Positions 8,344 to 17,762 of a DNA stretch of 64,000 bases are shown here, in pieces; the first letter of the stretch is position 1, and every line of letters begins with the position of its first letter. Both the position numbers and the translations under genes were made by a program. The stretch comes from DASZTV01 sp036268405 (GTDB lineage Bacteria; Actinomycetota; Actinomycetes; JAFAQI01). The stretch spans positions 1-64,000 of the forward strand of contig DATAUF010000154.1 in assembly GCA_036268405.1 (NCBI GenBank). Reading direction: 5' to 3'. The notes under the pieces are model-generated. The model was not told where the DNA came from. It searched no databases and saw only the letters and a program-made list of their open reading frames with translations.

Positions 8344-11300
8344 TCAGGTGGAGCTCTTCCTGCGGACGCGATAGCTGCCTTGGATGCGGGTCGTGTTCCC
8401 GGCGACGTCGGTGGCTGAGGCGATGTAGTGCACGTGTCGGAATCCGCCGCGACGGTGATGCGTGGATGTCACGCGACACCGCGCGGCCAGGCCTGACAGT
8501 GCGTCGCGCGCCACGCAGGTCACGTGAGGCCCGTGGCCGGCGCGATACGTGTGGCCGTTCTTCACGCCATGCACAGCGACGTGCGGACCGGTCCGGTCGA
8601 TGCTCACCGTCACCGTCACCGACGCCGACCCCCCATCGATCGCGGTGATTCTCTCGGTGACATTCTGCTTCGCGCCGGCGTGGCGCACCGTCACCGGACC
8701 GGGGCACGTCGCAGCCAACGCCGCCGATCCCGCCGTACAGGTGAAGCTGACCGTCACCGGCGACCGGTACCAGCCGTGCGTCTTCGGGGTCGCACTCGTC
8801 ACCTTCGCGGTGATCGTCGGGTTGCCCACTGCGGGAGGCGTGTACGGCGGGCCGCCCCCGCCACTCGATGGCGCCTTGATCCTGACCGTGCCCGCAACGT
8901 AGGTGATCGCGTAGTTCGCGTCGACTGCCCCGGAACAGGTGGTCGGATACGTCCCCACCGAGCTGGACGACGTCGCCGTCGTCGAGCAGGTCGGTGCTGT
9001 GGTCAAACTGGCGGCGGTCTCGCCATTGACGAAGCCGGAGTACGACGCGGTGACCGCCGGGATCGGGTCCCCCGGTGCGATCGTCGCGCTGGACGCCGTC
9101 ACGGTCAGCGGCGCGGGCGTCACCGTCAGCGTCCCGGCGGTGCCGGACGTGAACGTCTCTCCTTGCGCGAAGCCGCCGCTGCACGTCACCGGGTAGGTGC
9201 CAGGTGGCGAGGTCATCGTCGCGGTGGTCGAGCACGTGGCAGGGATCACCGGGTCCAGACCGGACGAGTAGCCCTTCGGCGCAAGCGTCGGGATGGTTCC
9301 GTAGGTGGTCGACGCGCTCGGTGCGCTCACCGTCACGGGCGCAAACGCCGGCCCGCTGACCGCACGTACCCGGCCGTTCGGCGCGGCGTCGTCGATGAGC
9401 AGGCTGCCGTCGCCGTCGACCGCGAGTCCGTGCGGTGCGGACAACGCGGTGGTCAGAGCCGGGATGCCATCCCCGTTGAACACCCCACCCACGCCGCCCG
9501 CGACGGTGTAGATGTCGCCTGCCGTCATCGCACCGGCGTACCCGAACGGACAGTTCCCCGAGCACGAAGCGTTGGCGACCAACCGGACAACGTTGGCGCC
9601 GCCCGGCACGAGGATCCCGGTGGAGTCGAGGAGCAGGTCCCCGGCCGGGTCGATCGTCATGCCCCCCTCCGGGATGCCTAGTCCGGCCCCGATCGCCGGA
9701 CCACCGTCCCCGGAGACGAAGAAGTTGTTGTGATCGCCAGCGACCGTGTAGATGTCGCCACGGGTCATCGCACCGGGGAACCCGAACGGGCACTGGCCCG
9801 CCTGGCATGACGAACCCGCGACGAGCCGCGCAACGTAGTTGAGAGCCTCAGTGATCACGATGTCGCCAGCGGCATCGACCGCCACGCCGCTCGGCTCATC
9901 GATCTGCGCGCTGGTCGCCGGCCCGCCATCTCCAGAGAAGCCCTGCGTGCCGTTGCCGGCAACGGCGTAGATGTCGCCCTTCGTCATCGCTCCCGAGAAG
10001 CCGTACGGGCATGCCCCGGCTTGGCACGAGGACGAAGCGATGAGCCGGATCTCGTCGAAGTCGGCAACGATCAGGTTCCCGGCAGAGTCGACGGTCAGCC
10101 CGCCGATCAGGACGAACAGCGCGCTGCCTGCTGGTCCGCCGTCGCCGGAAAAGCCGGGGCCGTGACCGCTGAGGAGGTAGATGTGGCCTCGAGTCATCGA
10201 ATCCGGGAAGCCGAACGGACAGCTCCCGGTCGGGCACGACGTCGCCGGCACGACGAGGATCTCGTCATTGGCGACGTCGGCAACGGCGAGATCGCCCGCA
10301 GCGTCGATGGCGATCGGCCCGGCCGACGCCAGCAGCACGCTGCCGGCGAGCGCGCCTTCAACGAACCCCGTCGTACCGCCCCCGGCGACGGTGTAGATGT
10401 GGCCTTGGGTCATCGCACCCGCGTATCCGAACGGGCAGCCTCCAACGGCGCAATCCGCGCCTGCCACAAGCAGTACCCGGTTGGCGGCAGGGTCGACCGA
10501 CGACCCCTCGGAGACGAGCACGTCACCACGTGAATCGGTCGCCACGCCTACCGGGGAGACCAGCTGTGCGTTGGTGGCGAGGCCCCCGTCGCCGTTGTAC
10601 GACGTTGGTGAGCCGGCGATGGTGTAGATGTCGCCCTTGGTCGTCGCGGCCAGACCAAACGGACAGCTCGCGGCACAGTCCGACGGTGCCACCAGTCGAA
10701 TGTCAGCGCCGGTAACGCTTGCCACCAGAAGGTCCCCGCCGGAGTCGACCGCCACTCCCTGCACGCCGCCAAGGACACCGCTCGTCGCCGGCGTGCCATC
10801 GGCCACTTGGGTTGACGCAGAAGGGTCGCCGGCGATGGGGTAGGCCGTGCCAGCCGTCATCGGTCCCGCCACCCCGAACGGACAGGCGGCCGCACATCCC
10901 AACCGCGAAATCCCATACTCCCGCCCGTCTGCACCCGCGACCGCGACGTCCCCACTCGCATCGACAGCAAGCGCGGCCGAAGCCCCCAACCCTTCGACCG
11001 CGGAGTTGATCGTGTAGACCTGACCTGCGGTCATTCCGTCGATGCCATACGGACACGTCCCGGCCAGGCACGATGCTGCCGCCAGCACCTTGATCGGCCC
11101 TTGGTTGTCGAACAGCACCTCGCCGGCAGCATCGACCGCCACGGAGTCCGCCTCGACGTCGGCGATGTCGTAGATGTAGCCCCTCGTCATCGCGCTGGAG
11201 GAACCGAAACCGCAGCTGCCCGCGGCGCAGTCGGCGGCCGCCACGACTCGAATCTCGGCACTACCGGTGTCGGCGATCACCAGGTCGCCGTTCGGTGCAA

Positions 11301-11823
11301 CTGCGACTGCCTCAGGGGTGTCCAGCTTCGCATTGACTGCGGGGCCAAGATCCCCCGCAGGACCCGCAGCCCCCGTTCCGGCGACGGTGTAGGTGTCGCC
11401 TTTCGTCATCGCGTCCGCATACCCGAACGGGCACATGCCCACCGCGCAGTCCGAGGCTGCCACCGTCTGAACCACGTTGTTGATCGTGATGGTCCCGGCC
11501 ACATCGCCGCCGCCACCGACCGCCAGAGCCAAGAAGAGCTTGCCGACGACGTGCTCGTTGCCGTCTGGCTCGATCTCTTGCACCCCGGGCGCGTGGGAAT
11601 CCGCGACATAGACGGTGCCGCCGGGCCCAGCGGCGAGCGTGACCGGAGCCTGTGCGATCGAGGTGGCAGGCCCGGAGCGAAAGCCACCGGCGATCGTCGT
11701 GATAGTCCCCAGCGGCGACAACGCCGACGCAGGAGCCGCCACGAGCAGCGAGCCGAGCCCTGTGACACCCGCAACCACAACTGATGCCAGCCGAGTGCGC
11801 TCGCCTGTCCCAATCCATCGCAT
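8344..11823 (-). CDS. Large secreted NHL-repeat protein with MBG-like domains
   Basis: From the ATG at 11823 the protein is 1,159 aa and begins with a good signal peptide (RWIGTGERTRL, a hydrophobic core, then cleavage after APASA). Residues about 30-830 are tandem NHL-type blades (GVAVDAAGDIVI, GFSGDGGPATSAQ), each joined by a segment holding a Cys pair and the phrase CPFGxxxAMTxGDIYTVAG; about ten copies are present. Residues about 835-1000 hold two MBG/YDG-like beta domains (TYGTIPTLAPKGYSSGL, APGDPIPAVTASYSGF). The C-terminal 160 residues are Ig-like with two Cys pairs, ending basic. No LPXTG or anchor is visible. In-frame upstream ATGs at 11883 and 11958 exist, but neither gives a better start. 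It is probably an extracellular adhesion or binding protein. Confidence 0.82.
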   Translation of the reverse strand: MRWIGTGERTRLASVVVAGVTGLGSLLVAAPASALSPLGTITTIAGGFRSGPATSIAQAPVTLAAGPGGTVYVADSHAPGVQEIEPDGNEHVVGKLFLALAVGGGGDVAGTITINNVVQTVAASDCAVGMCPFGYADAMTKGDTYTVAGTGAAGPAGDLGPAVNAKLDTPEAVAVAPNGDLVIADTGSAEIRVVAAADCAAGSCGFGSSSAMTRGYIYDIADVEADSVAVDAAGEVLFDNQGPIKVLAAASCLAGTCPYGIDGMTAGQVYTINSAVEGLGASAALAVDASGDVAVAGADGREYGISRLGCAAACPFGVAGPMTAGTAYPIAGDPSASTQVADGTPATSGVLGGVQGVAVDSGGDLLVASVTGADIRLVAPSDCAASCPFGLAATTKGDIYTIAGSPTSYNGDGGLATNAQLVSPVGVATDSRGDVLVSEGSSVDPAANRVLLVAGADCAVGGCPFGYAGAMTQGHIYTVAGGGTTGFVEGALAGSVLLASAGPIAIDAAGDLAVADVANDEILVVPATSCPTGSCPFGFPDSMTRGHIYLLSGHGPGFSGDGGPAGSALFVLIGGLTVDSAGNLIVADFDEIRLIASSSCQAGACPYGFSGAMTKGDIYAVAGNGTQGFSGDGGPATSAQIDEPSGVAVDAAGDIVITEALNYVARLVAGSSCQAGQCPFGFPGAMTRGDIYTVAGDHNNFFVSGDGGPAIGAGLGIPEGGMTIDPAGDLLLDSTGILVPGGANVVRLVANASCSGNCPFGYAGAMTAGDIYTVAGGVGGVFNGDGIPALTTALSAPHGLAVDGDGSLLIDDAAPNGRVRAVSGPAFAPVTVSAPSASTTYGTIPTLAPKGYSSGLDPVIPATCSTTATMTSPPGTYPVTCSGGFAQGETFTSGTAGTLTVTPAPLTVTASSATIAPGDPIPAVTASYSGFVNGETAASLTTAPTCSTTATSSSSVGTYPTTCSGAVDANYAITYVAGTVRIKAPSSGGGGPPYTPPAVGNPTITAKVTSATPKTHGWYRSPVTVSFTCTAGSAALAATCPGPVTVRHAGAKQNVTERITAIDGGSASVTVTVSIDRTGPHVAVHGVKNGHTYRAGHGPHVTCVARDALSGLAARCRVTSTHHRRGGFRHVHYIASATDVAGNTTRIQGSYRVRRKSST
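9506..11432 (-). repeat. Tandem coding repeat of about 210-240 bp in the NHL gene
   Basis: About ten diverged units recur at 210-240 bp intervals. On the plus strand each shows a variant of GTGTAGATGTCGCC followed by a CATCGC and CCGAACGGACA block, for example near 9506, 9746, 9966, 10176, 10396, 10627 and 11388. They encode the Cys-containing linker between NHL blades. Conservation is at protein level with third-base drift, so this is an old repeat array under selection rather than a recent expansion. Confidence 0.8.
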
Positions 11824-12197
11824 CAGGTCACGATCGAGGGAGCCGGGCCGGAGCGTCATCAGTGCCAGCACGGACGATTCCATGATCAGCTCAGCAGGTT
11901 CTGGCTCACGGCCAGCGAGGCGCCAGCCTGGGTCACCGCGCTTAGACCCCAGCTGCACACATTTTGCACCTCTGCCGGGGACACAAGCGACACCGCAGGT
12001 CAGCCATCCATAGACAACATTTGGTGGGTTTCGCCAAGCCTGGCAAATCTTGGACGTCCTGCACTATTCGTGCGCCTGACCCTTCTCAGACTTCTTTCGC
12101 TCCTCCGTCGAAGCATGCATCCCGAGCAGACGGGAACATTCCGCCGCACCCACTGACCAGCAGCGAGTCAGTCCTCCGCGTCGACAAGGAAGAAAGT
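11824..12197. other. 374-bp intergenic region between two divergent secreted-protein genes
   Basis: This gap separates the NHL-protein start and the LppY/LpqO-like gene. If the NHL protein starts at an upstream ATG (11883 or 11958) part of it is coding. I see only a small hairpin, GCCA/TGGC around 12029-12042, and a purine-rich ribosome site AAGGAAGAAAG directly before the ATG at 12198. No tRNA, riboswitch or convincing -35/-10 pair was recognised. Confidence 0.4.
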
Positions 12198-13166
12198 ATG
12201 AACGCCACTTCTCGCCACTGGATCATCACAGCCACTGCGCTAGCCGTTGGGATCGCGGGCATCAGCGCCGGTGTCGTCACCTCCAATGCCTCCGCCGGAT
12301 CGACGGCGGCGACCGCAACAACCGCGGCTACAGCCACGAGCTCGCATCGGCTGCCCGTCAAACAGATCGAATCGATCGAGCAAGCGGACGGGACATACAG
12401 CAGTGGCGTCCTCACGATCGATATCGATCGGAGCGGCGGCTACCACCTACACGGCACGAAGCTGGCCGAAGACTTCGAGGTACAACACGAGCTCTACTTC
12501 CAGTCTTTGAGCAACGGTGATGCGCTGTTCAACGGCGAGCTCGCCGTACCGAGGTCCAGGGTGCAGCCGACGATCGACGCCATCGAGAACCAGGGTCTGG
12601 TCTTCCAGGCACTTCATCAGCACTTCATCGATATCCGGCCCATGGTGTGGTTCATTCACTTCCGCGGCACCGGCGCGCCCCAAAGCCTCGCGAAGAAAGT
12701 TCACGCCGTCGTCGCAGCCACCAACGTCGATCTGCCACAGTCCTCACCCAAGCACCCGACTACGCCGCTGCCCGCCAAGCAACTCGGGCAAATATTGGGC
12801 GGCACCAGCCAGATCGAGGCGCATGGCGTCGTCGACGTCGATGTCGACCGGAAGAACGTCGAGACGCTTGGCGGTCGGAAAGCCAAGCCTGACCTTGGCA
12901 TCGCCCCAAACGTCGAGTTCATGCCCCTCGGGCGGGGCCGCGCGGTTGTCGTTCCTGATTTCGGGATGACCGCCCCTGAGGTGCAGAAGGTGACCTCGAC
13001 AATGCGGGCCCAGGGATGGACAGACGAGTGCCTGTACAACCAGGAAATCGGTGAACACCCGCAGTTGTTCTGGTCTCACATGGTGAAGACCGGCAACGCG
13101 ATCACCCTCGCCAGGCAGGTACGTAGGGCGCTGGACCACATGAACGTCGAGCACGCCAGCGGCTGA
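12198..13166 (+). CDS. Secreted LppY/LpqO family protein (DUF1259)
   Basis: A 322-aa protein with a clean signal peptide (MNATSRHWIITATALAVGIA, cleavage near ASAG) and a strong AAGGA ribosome site. The mature part has two halves of the DUF1259/LppY-LpqO type. The first holds ELYFQSLSNGDALFNGELAV, then ALHQHFIDIRPMVWFIHFRG; the second holds VEFMPLGRGRAVVVPDFGM and WTDECLYNQEIGEHPQLFWSH. The paired His-containing motifs of the family (HQHF, FIHF) are present in the first half and only partly in the second. There is no lipobox Cys, so it should be free rather than a lipoprotein like mycobacterial LppY. Function unknown in the family. Confidence 0.78.
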   Translation: MNATSRHWIITATALAVGIAGISAGVVTSNASAGSTAATATTAATATSSHRLPVKQIESIEQADGTYSSGVLTIDIDRSGGYHLHGTKLAEDFEVQHELYFQSLSNGDALFNGELAVPRSRVQPTIDAIENQGLVFQALHQHFIDIRPMVWFIHFRGTGAPQSLAKKVHAVVAATNVDLPQSSPKHPTTPLPAKQLGQILGGTSQIEAHGVVDVDVDRKNVETLGGRKAKPDLGIAPNVEFMPLGRGRAVVVPDFGMTAPEVQKVTSTMRAQGWTDECLYNQEIGEHPQLFWSHMVKTGNAITLARQVRRALDHMNVEHASG

Positions 13167-13229
13167 CGTCTTCCATACGACAGGCCGGGTTAGCCCAGCA
13201 CGGTGCGCGCGCCCGGCAAGCACACGTAG

Positions 13230-13454
13230 TCAGTCGCGGTCAGCGTCGACCTCAGCGCGCCGTTCTGCTCCGGTCTCTCCCGCGTAGCCAACGTCGTCGC
13301 CAGCGATCCGGCCGACGAACTCTCCGTTCGGCGTTGTCCCGGTGGTGCTCGCTTGGTCCGGCTCCTCAGGGTCTGCTACTCCACCGATCTCGCGGCTGGA
13401 AGCTTGGTGCTTGTCGTATTGGACGTCCGTCTCGCCCTCATTCGGCTTCGTCAC
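13230..13454 (-). CDS. Small hydrophilic hypothetical protein
   Basis: A 74-aa frame from GTG (VTKPNEGETDVQYDKHQ), with GGAG nine bases upstream and codons ending mostly in G or C. The product is very acidic and polar, rich in Glu, Asp, Gly and Thr, with no Cys and no hydrophobic segment, so it is probably disordered. It lies directly downstream of the CBS-domain gene on the same strand and could be its operon partner. No family recognised. Confidence 0.45.
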   Translation of the reverse strand: MTKPNEGETDVQYDKHQASSREIGGVADPEEPDQASTTGTTPNGEFVGRIAGDDVGYAGETGAERRAEVDADRD

Positions 13455-13491
13455 ACGCGTCAACTCCGCTCTTGTTCGAAAGACCGACTGC

Positions 13492-13908
13492 TCAGTCGCT
13501 GCTGATCGCGGCGACAAGCTCGCCGGCCTTCTCCGGCGGGCAGGCACGGGCGATATCGGCCTGGCTGATCATCCCGACCAACTCGGTGCCATCGATGACG
13601 GGCAGTCGTCTCACCTTGTGCATCTGCATGGTGCGGATGGCTTCCTCGATGCTGTCGTCCGCACCGATCGTGACTGCCTCGCCATGAATGAGGTCGATCA
13701 CCTTCGTGCTGTCGGGATCCTTACCGGCAGCAATCACCTCCACAACGAGGTCGCGGTCCGACAGCACACCCCTCAGGTGCCCGTCGGCGTCACACACGGG
13801 CACGGCTCCGATGCCTTCATCAGCGAGCCTCTTCGCGGCGTCCGTGACGGTGCTGTCTTCCTTGAGGTACTGGCTGCCCTCGGTCATGATCTCGCGCGCG
13901 GTGGGCAC
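13492..13908 (-). CDS. CBS-domain pair protein
   Basis: A 138-aa protein from a GTG with an ideal AGGAGGA ribosome site, which decides this start over the in-frame ATG at 13956. It is nothing but two CBS motifs: about residues 8-60 (REIMTEGSQYLKEDSTVTDA, IGAVPVCDADGHLRGVLSD) and 72-130 (IHGEAVTIGADDSIEEAIRT, VRRLPVIDGTELVGMIS). Stand-alone CBS pairs bind adenine nucleotides and act as energy or stress sensors; actinobacterial examples are often induced by hypoxia or stationary phase. It is divergent from a SpoIIE-type phosphatase, which supports a stress role (inference). Confidence 0.92.
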   Translation of the reverse strand: MPTAREIMTEGSQYLKEDSTVTDAAKRLADEGIGAVPVCDADGHLRGVLSDRDLVVEVIAAGKDPDSTKVIDLIHGEAVTIGADDSIEEAIRTMQMHKVRRLPVIDGTELVGMISQADIARACPPEKAGELVAAISSD

Positions 13909-13998
13909 GGTGTCCTCCTGTCTGTGGCTGGTGGAAGTTGGCCTTCCCTGCGTCACTGGCGGTATTCATCCGAGGCCGGGGACTGACAGACTCGATCC

Positions 13999-15255
13999 GT
14001 GAGGGAGACGGCGAACTACGACGCGATCGCTGGAAAACTGTTCATCGGCTTCCTGCGACGTACCCATCTGTCTGCACCGTCCGACATCGCCACGGTGGCG
14101 GCCGAGGAGGCAGCAGCATTTGGAGCGACCGAGACAGTCATCTACCTGGTCGACCATGAGCAGCGCACCCTGGTCCCTCTACGCACCGACGCGACCCAGC
14201 AGCTCAAGCCTCTGAGCATCGACGGCACGGCACACGGCCAGACATTCACTACGTCGACGATCATCCGTTCGTCAATGGCCTCAGGCGTCGCGTCCGGCAC
14301 GGGCACCGAGCGATTGCTCGTGCCGCTCCTCGACGGCACGGAACGCCTAGGCACGGCCGAGTACATCGTGAGTGCCCCCGACGGCACCGTGCCGGAGCAG
14401 GTCGTTCTGATCGCTGAGCGCTACAGCCATCTGATCGCGCAGACCATCTTGACGAAGAGCATGTACGGCGACGTATTCGAGCTTGCTCGACGTAGCCGGG
14501 CCATGGCGGTGTCGGCAGAGCTGATACGTGGCATGTTGCCGCCGCTGGTGTTCGCGACCCGCGATGTGGTGATCGCCGGCATGGCGGAGCCGGCATATTC
14601 CGCTGGCGGCGATGCCTTCGACTATGCCGTCAACGGCTCAACAGCGCATCTGGCGATCTTCGACGCGATGGGCCACGGCCTGGCCGCAGCCGGCGACGCG
14701 AGCTTCGCGGTGGCCGCCTACCGCGCAGCCCGGCGCCGAGAGCTCGACCTGGCCGAGACCTACCGATCGATGGACGACGCGATTCGTCAGCAGCAAGGCG
14801 ACCGCTTCGTCACCGCCATCCTCGCCGAGCTCGATCTGCCCAGCGGAGCGTTGCGTTGGCTCAGCGCCGGACATCCGGCGCCCCTGCTGCTGCGTGATCG
14901 CAAGTTGGTCAAGACCCTCGACTGCGACTCCGCGACACCGCTCGGTGTGCCTTTCGGCGACGCTCAGCCGACGATTGCTCGTGAGGATCTGGAGCCCGGC
15001 GACCAGATCCTGCTCTATACGGACGGTGTGCCGGAGGCACGGTTGAGCGACGGCAGCTTCTTCACGGTCGAGCGACTCGCAGAGTTCGTGGAGCGCCAGG
15101 CTGCCGCCGGATTTGCGACACCCGAAACCCTTCGACGACTACGTCACGCGATCCTTGAGCACCAACATGGCCAACTCCAGGACGACGCCACCGCCTTGCT
15201 CGTCGAGTGGGCGGCCGGCGCCGAGAGGCGACTCCTCCCACAAACGGTCAGGTAG
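13999..15255 (+). CDS. PP2C-type SpoIIE/RsbU phosphatase with GAF-like N-terminus
   Basis: A 418-aa protein from GTG (VRETANYDAI). Residues about 20-165 form a GAF-like sensor region (DIATVAAEEAAAFGATETVIYLV, LLVPLLDGTERLGTAEY). Residues about 185-405 are a PPM/SpoIIE phosphatase with the metal motifs GGDAFDY, FDAMGHG and the terminal DDATALLVEW. Such proteins dephosphorylate an anti-anti-sigma factor in partner-switching control of stress sigma factors. No anti-sigma or STAS gene is adjacent, so the partner is elsewhere. It is divergent from the CBS-domain protein across 90 bp. Confidence 0.9.
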   Translation: MRETANYDAIAGKLFIGFLRRTHLSAPSDIATVAAEEAAAFGATETVIYLVDHEQRTLVPLRTDATQQLKPLSIDGTAHGQTFTTSTIIRSSMASGVASGTGTERLLVPLLDGTERLGTAEYIVSAPDGTVPEQVVLIAERYSHLIAQTILTKSMYGDVFELARRSRAMAVSAELIRGMLPPLVFATRDVVIAGMAEPAYSAGGDAFDYAVNGSTAHLAIFDAMGHGLAAAGDASFAVAAYRAARRRELDLAETYRSMDDAIRQQQGDRFVTAILAELDLPSGALRWLSAGHPAPLLLRDRKLVKTLDCDSATPLGVPFGDAQPTIAREDLEPGDQILLYTDGVPEARLSDGSFFTVERLAEFVERQAAAGFATPETLRRLRHAILEHQHGQLQDDATALLVEWAAGAERRLLPQTVR

Positions 15256-15282
15256 CTCCCCGCACGAGGGACGAGTTTCTCG

Positions 15283-16248
15283 CTAGCCCTTCCGAAGCGC
15301 GGGAAGCAACGTCTCCGACGACCAATCGATGAATCCGGTCTGGTCGGCCCCGCCGATCTGCACCAGCGCGACGTGAGTGAAGCCGGCCTCGGAAAACGGC
15401 TTGATCTTCTCGACGAACTCGCCCACATCGTTCCCGCAAGGGATCTGCTTCGCGACATCCTCCAACTGCACATGGCTTGACGCAGCGTCGAACCCGGCGG
15501 GCCCGGGAAGCTCCGCGTTGACCTTCCAGCCGCCGTCGAACCAGCGGAACAGCTCGTGCGCCCTTTTCACGGCGGTGTCGCGATCGGAGTCGAAGCAGAC
15601 CGGCACTTGGCCGACGCACGGCTTGCCCGAGCCGCCAGCCGCCTCGAACTGCTCCCGGAGCCTTGGCTCCGGCTCGACGGCGATCATCACATCGGCGTAC
15701 TTGCCGGCGATCTCGCACGAGCGCTGTCCGGACACTGCGATCCCGATCGGCGGAGCAGTGTCGGGCAGGTCCCACAGCTTTGCTGAGTCCGCGGTGAAGT
15801 GGGAGCCGCGATAGTTGACGTAGCCGCCGTCGAACAGCGCCCGGATGATCTCGACAGCTTCGACCAGGCGCTCGTGCCGGACGTCGGCCGACGGCCACGG
15901 GATGCCGACGACGTGCTCGTTCAGGTTTTCACCGGCGCCCAGACCCAGCGTGAACCGGCCCTGCGACAGCAGCTGGATCGTTGCGGCCTTCTGCGCGACC
16001 ACGACAGGGTGGTAGCGGAACGTCGGACACGTGACATAGGTCATCAGCGGGAGGCGCTCGGTCGCCCAGGCCACCGCGCCGAGCACTGACCACGTGTACG
16101 GCGAGTGCCCCATCTCCTCCAGCCACGGAAAGTAATGGTCGGAGATGACGGCAAAGTCGAAGCCTGCCGCTTCGGCGGCGACCGCATCGCTGACAAGCGC
16201 ACGCGGGTCGGACTGCTCCCCCATCATCGTGTAGCCCCACTGCACCAT
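15283..16248 (-). CDS. LLM-class F420-dependent oxidoreductase (G6PDH-like)
   Basis: A 321-aa TIM-barrel protein with an AGGAGG ribosome site before ATG 16248. It has the luciferase-like monooxygenase signatures of the F420 branch: WGYTMMGEQSDP at the N-terminus, FDFAVISDHYFPW, the GRFTLGLGAGENLNEH phosphate and cofactor loop, and IGIAVSGQRSCEIAGKYADVMI. It resembles the F420-dependent glucose-6-phosphate dehydrogenase-like group (TIGR03557-type), but the true substrate cannot be told. It is monocistronic and convergent with the SpoIIE gene. Confidence 0.9.
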   Translation of the reverse strand: MVQWGYTMMGEQSDPRALVSDAVAAEAAGFDFAVISDHYFPWLEEMGHSPYTWSVLGAVAWATERLPLMTYVTCPTFRYHPVVVAQKAATIQLLSQGRFTLGLGAGENLNEHVVGIPWPSADVRHERLVEAVEIIRALFDGGYVNYRGSHFTADSAKLWDLPDTAPPIGIAVSGQRSCEIAGKYADVMIAVEPEPRLREQFEAAGGSGKPCVGQVPVCFDSDRDTAVKRAHELFRWFDGGWKVNAELPGPAGFDAASSHVQLEDVAKQIPCGNDVGEFVEKIKPFSEAGFTHVALVQIGGADQTGFIDWSSETLLPALRKG

Positions 16249-16399
16249 CGCCGCCTCCTGGTCATTGGACGTCTCGAGCGTTCCGGTGCCGACCGTCGCG
16301 TTGCACCACGACTGGCCCTACCCGTCGGACCAGCGATCTACCAGGAGGGCTCGTGCCGTCGCGCGTTAGGCGAGGCAACGTCGTGGGCACCATCGCGCA

Positions 16400-16600
16400 A
16401 TGAGCACACCCGAATCCCCCACCTCGTCCGGTACGACGCAGCCAGCCGGTGAAGGAATCTCCGATGAGCAGGCGGTCGCCGAGGTCGCCGACCAGACGTC
16501 GCCCGACCTCAAGGCACAGGGCGTCTTCGAGCGAGAGGCAGAAGGCGCCGCCACTGACGAACCGATCGACGAAGCTTCCGCTGACGAGATCGCCGAATAG
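16400..16600 (+). CDS. Small acidic hypothetical protein
   Basis: A 66-aa frame beginning MSTPESPTSS, extremely acidic toward the C-terminus (DEPIDEASADEIAE) and rich in Ser, Thr and Glu with no hydrophobic core, so probably disordered. Codon third positions are GC-rich and the length is typical of small actinobacterial acidic proteins, but no family was recognised. It stands alone between the LLM gene and the patatin gene. Confidence 0.5.
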   Translation: MSTPESPTSSGTTQPAGEGISDEQAVAEVADQTSPDLKAQGVFEREAEGAATDEPIDEASADEIAE

Positions 16601-16766
16601 CGGCGGTTGCGTTCCACGTCGAGGGCAATGCTTCCTGGGTCCACGTTCGGTAGATCGAAGTCCACCACGAACTCCCTCGCTCTTCTGCGCGAAGAACTCG
16701 AGGGCCGCTTGCCACGCGGCGGCCCTGGATAGGGTCCGAGTGCGCTACCGATAGAGGGAGACCGAG

Positions 16767-17762
16767 ATGGTCGCACTCGAGCAGCTCACCGCACCGAAAG
16801 CGGACCTCGTGCTGGAGGGAGGTGGGGTCAAAGGCTTCGGCCTGGTCGGTGCCGCGATGGTCTTGGCCGAGCACGACTACGTCTTCCCCCGCGTCGCGGG
16901 TACCAGCGCGGGGGCGATCGTCGCGAGCCTGATCGCTGCGCATCAGGTCGCTGGCCGGCCGCTGAGCGGGCTCGAGACGATCATGAACTCGGTGGACTAC
17001 CAACGGTTCCAGGACGAGTCGTTCCTTGAGCGCCATACCGGTCCGCCAGGTGAGATCGCTGAGCTGCTGCTGCACATGGGCATCGCCAAGGGCGAGTATC
17101 TGGTGGAGTGGCTGGGCAACGTCCTCGATGGCCTTGGCGTGCGCACCTTTGCGGACCTGCGGATCTCCGAGGACGACGACCCGGGCACGAGCCTGCCGCC
17201 GGAGCAGCGCTACCGCCTGGTCGTGCACACCAGTGACATCAGCCGAGGCGCACTCGTACGCCTGCCCTGGGACTACCACTACTACGGTCACGACCCGGAC
17301 GCGGCGCTGGTAGTGGATGCCGTGCGGGCGAGCATGAGCATCCCGTTCTTCTTCCGGCCGGTCACCGTGGGCACGCCGACCGGCAACGCCACGTGGGTGG
17401 ACGGCGGGATGTTGAGCAACTTTCCGATCACGGTGTTCGACCGCACGGACGGCAAGGCCTCGCGATGGCCGACGTGGGGCGTGAAGCTGTCCGCCCGGCC
17501 CGCATCGGTTCAGGTCGACCGCCCGGCCAACAACAACTTCGCGCTGGCGATTTCGTGCCTCCACACGCTGTTGTCCGGCTGGGACCGCTACCACCTCGAC
17601 GACGTGGGCGTAACGGCCCGGACCATGTTCGTCGACACCGACGCGATCAGTCCTATCGACTTCGGGATCACGCCCGATCAGCAGCATCTGCTCTTCGGCA
17701 ATGGTCGCAAGGCTGCAACGTCATTCCTCCAACACGCCCCTACGGCGGTCCGACCGAAATAG
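16767..17762 (+). CDS. Patatin-like phospholipase
   Basis: A 331-aa protein with an AGGGAGA ribosome site before ATG 16767. It carries the three patatin signatures: the oxyanion loop GGGVKGFGLVG at about residues 17-27, the nucleophile elbow GTSAGA around residue 46, and the catalytic Asp in VDGGMLSN around residue 213. Patatins use a Ser-Asp dyad to release fatty acids from phospholipids or other acyl esters. No signal peptide. It lies 70 bp upstream of, and on the same strand as, the P450-duplicated protein-DyP string, so it could supply that pathway with free fatty acids (inference). Confidence 0.93.
   Translation: MVALEQLTAPKADLVLEGGGVKGFGLVGAAMVLAEHDYVFPRVAGTSAGAIVASLIAAHQVAGRPLSGLETIMNSVDYQRFQDESFLERHTGPPGEIAELLLHMGIAKGEYLVEWLGNVLDGLGVRTFADLRISEDDDPGTSLPPEQRYRLVVHTSDISRGALVRLPWDYHYYGHDPDAALVVDAVRASMSIPFFFRPVTVGTPTGNATWVDGGMLSNFPITVFDRTDGKASRWPTWGVKLSARPASVQVDRPANNNFALAISCLHTLLSGWDRYHLDDVGVTARTMFVDTDAISPIDFGITPDQQHLLFGNGRKAATSFLQHAPTAVRPK

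Noticed and set aside
9506..11432. Regularly spaced DNA repeats that might suggest a CRISPR or satellite
   Set aside because: Unit length of 210-240 bp, coding throughout, with diverged third positions; they are protein repeats of the NHL gene.
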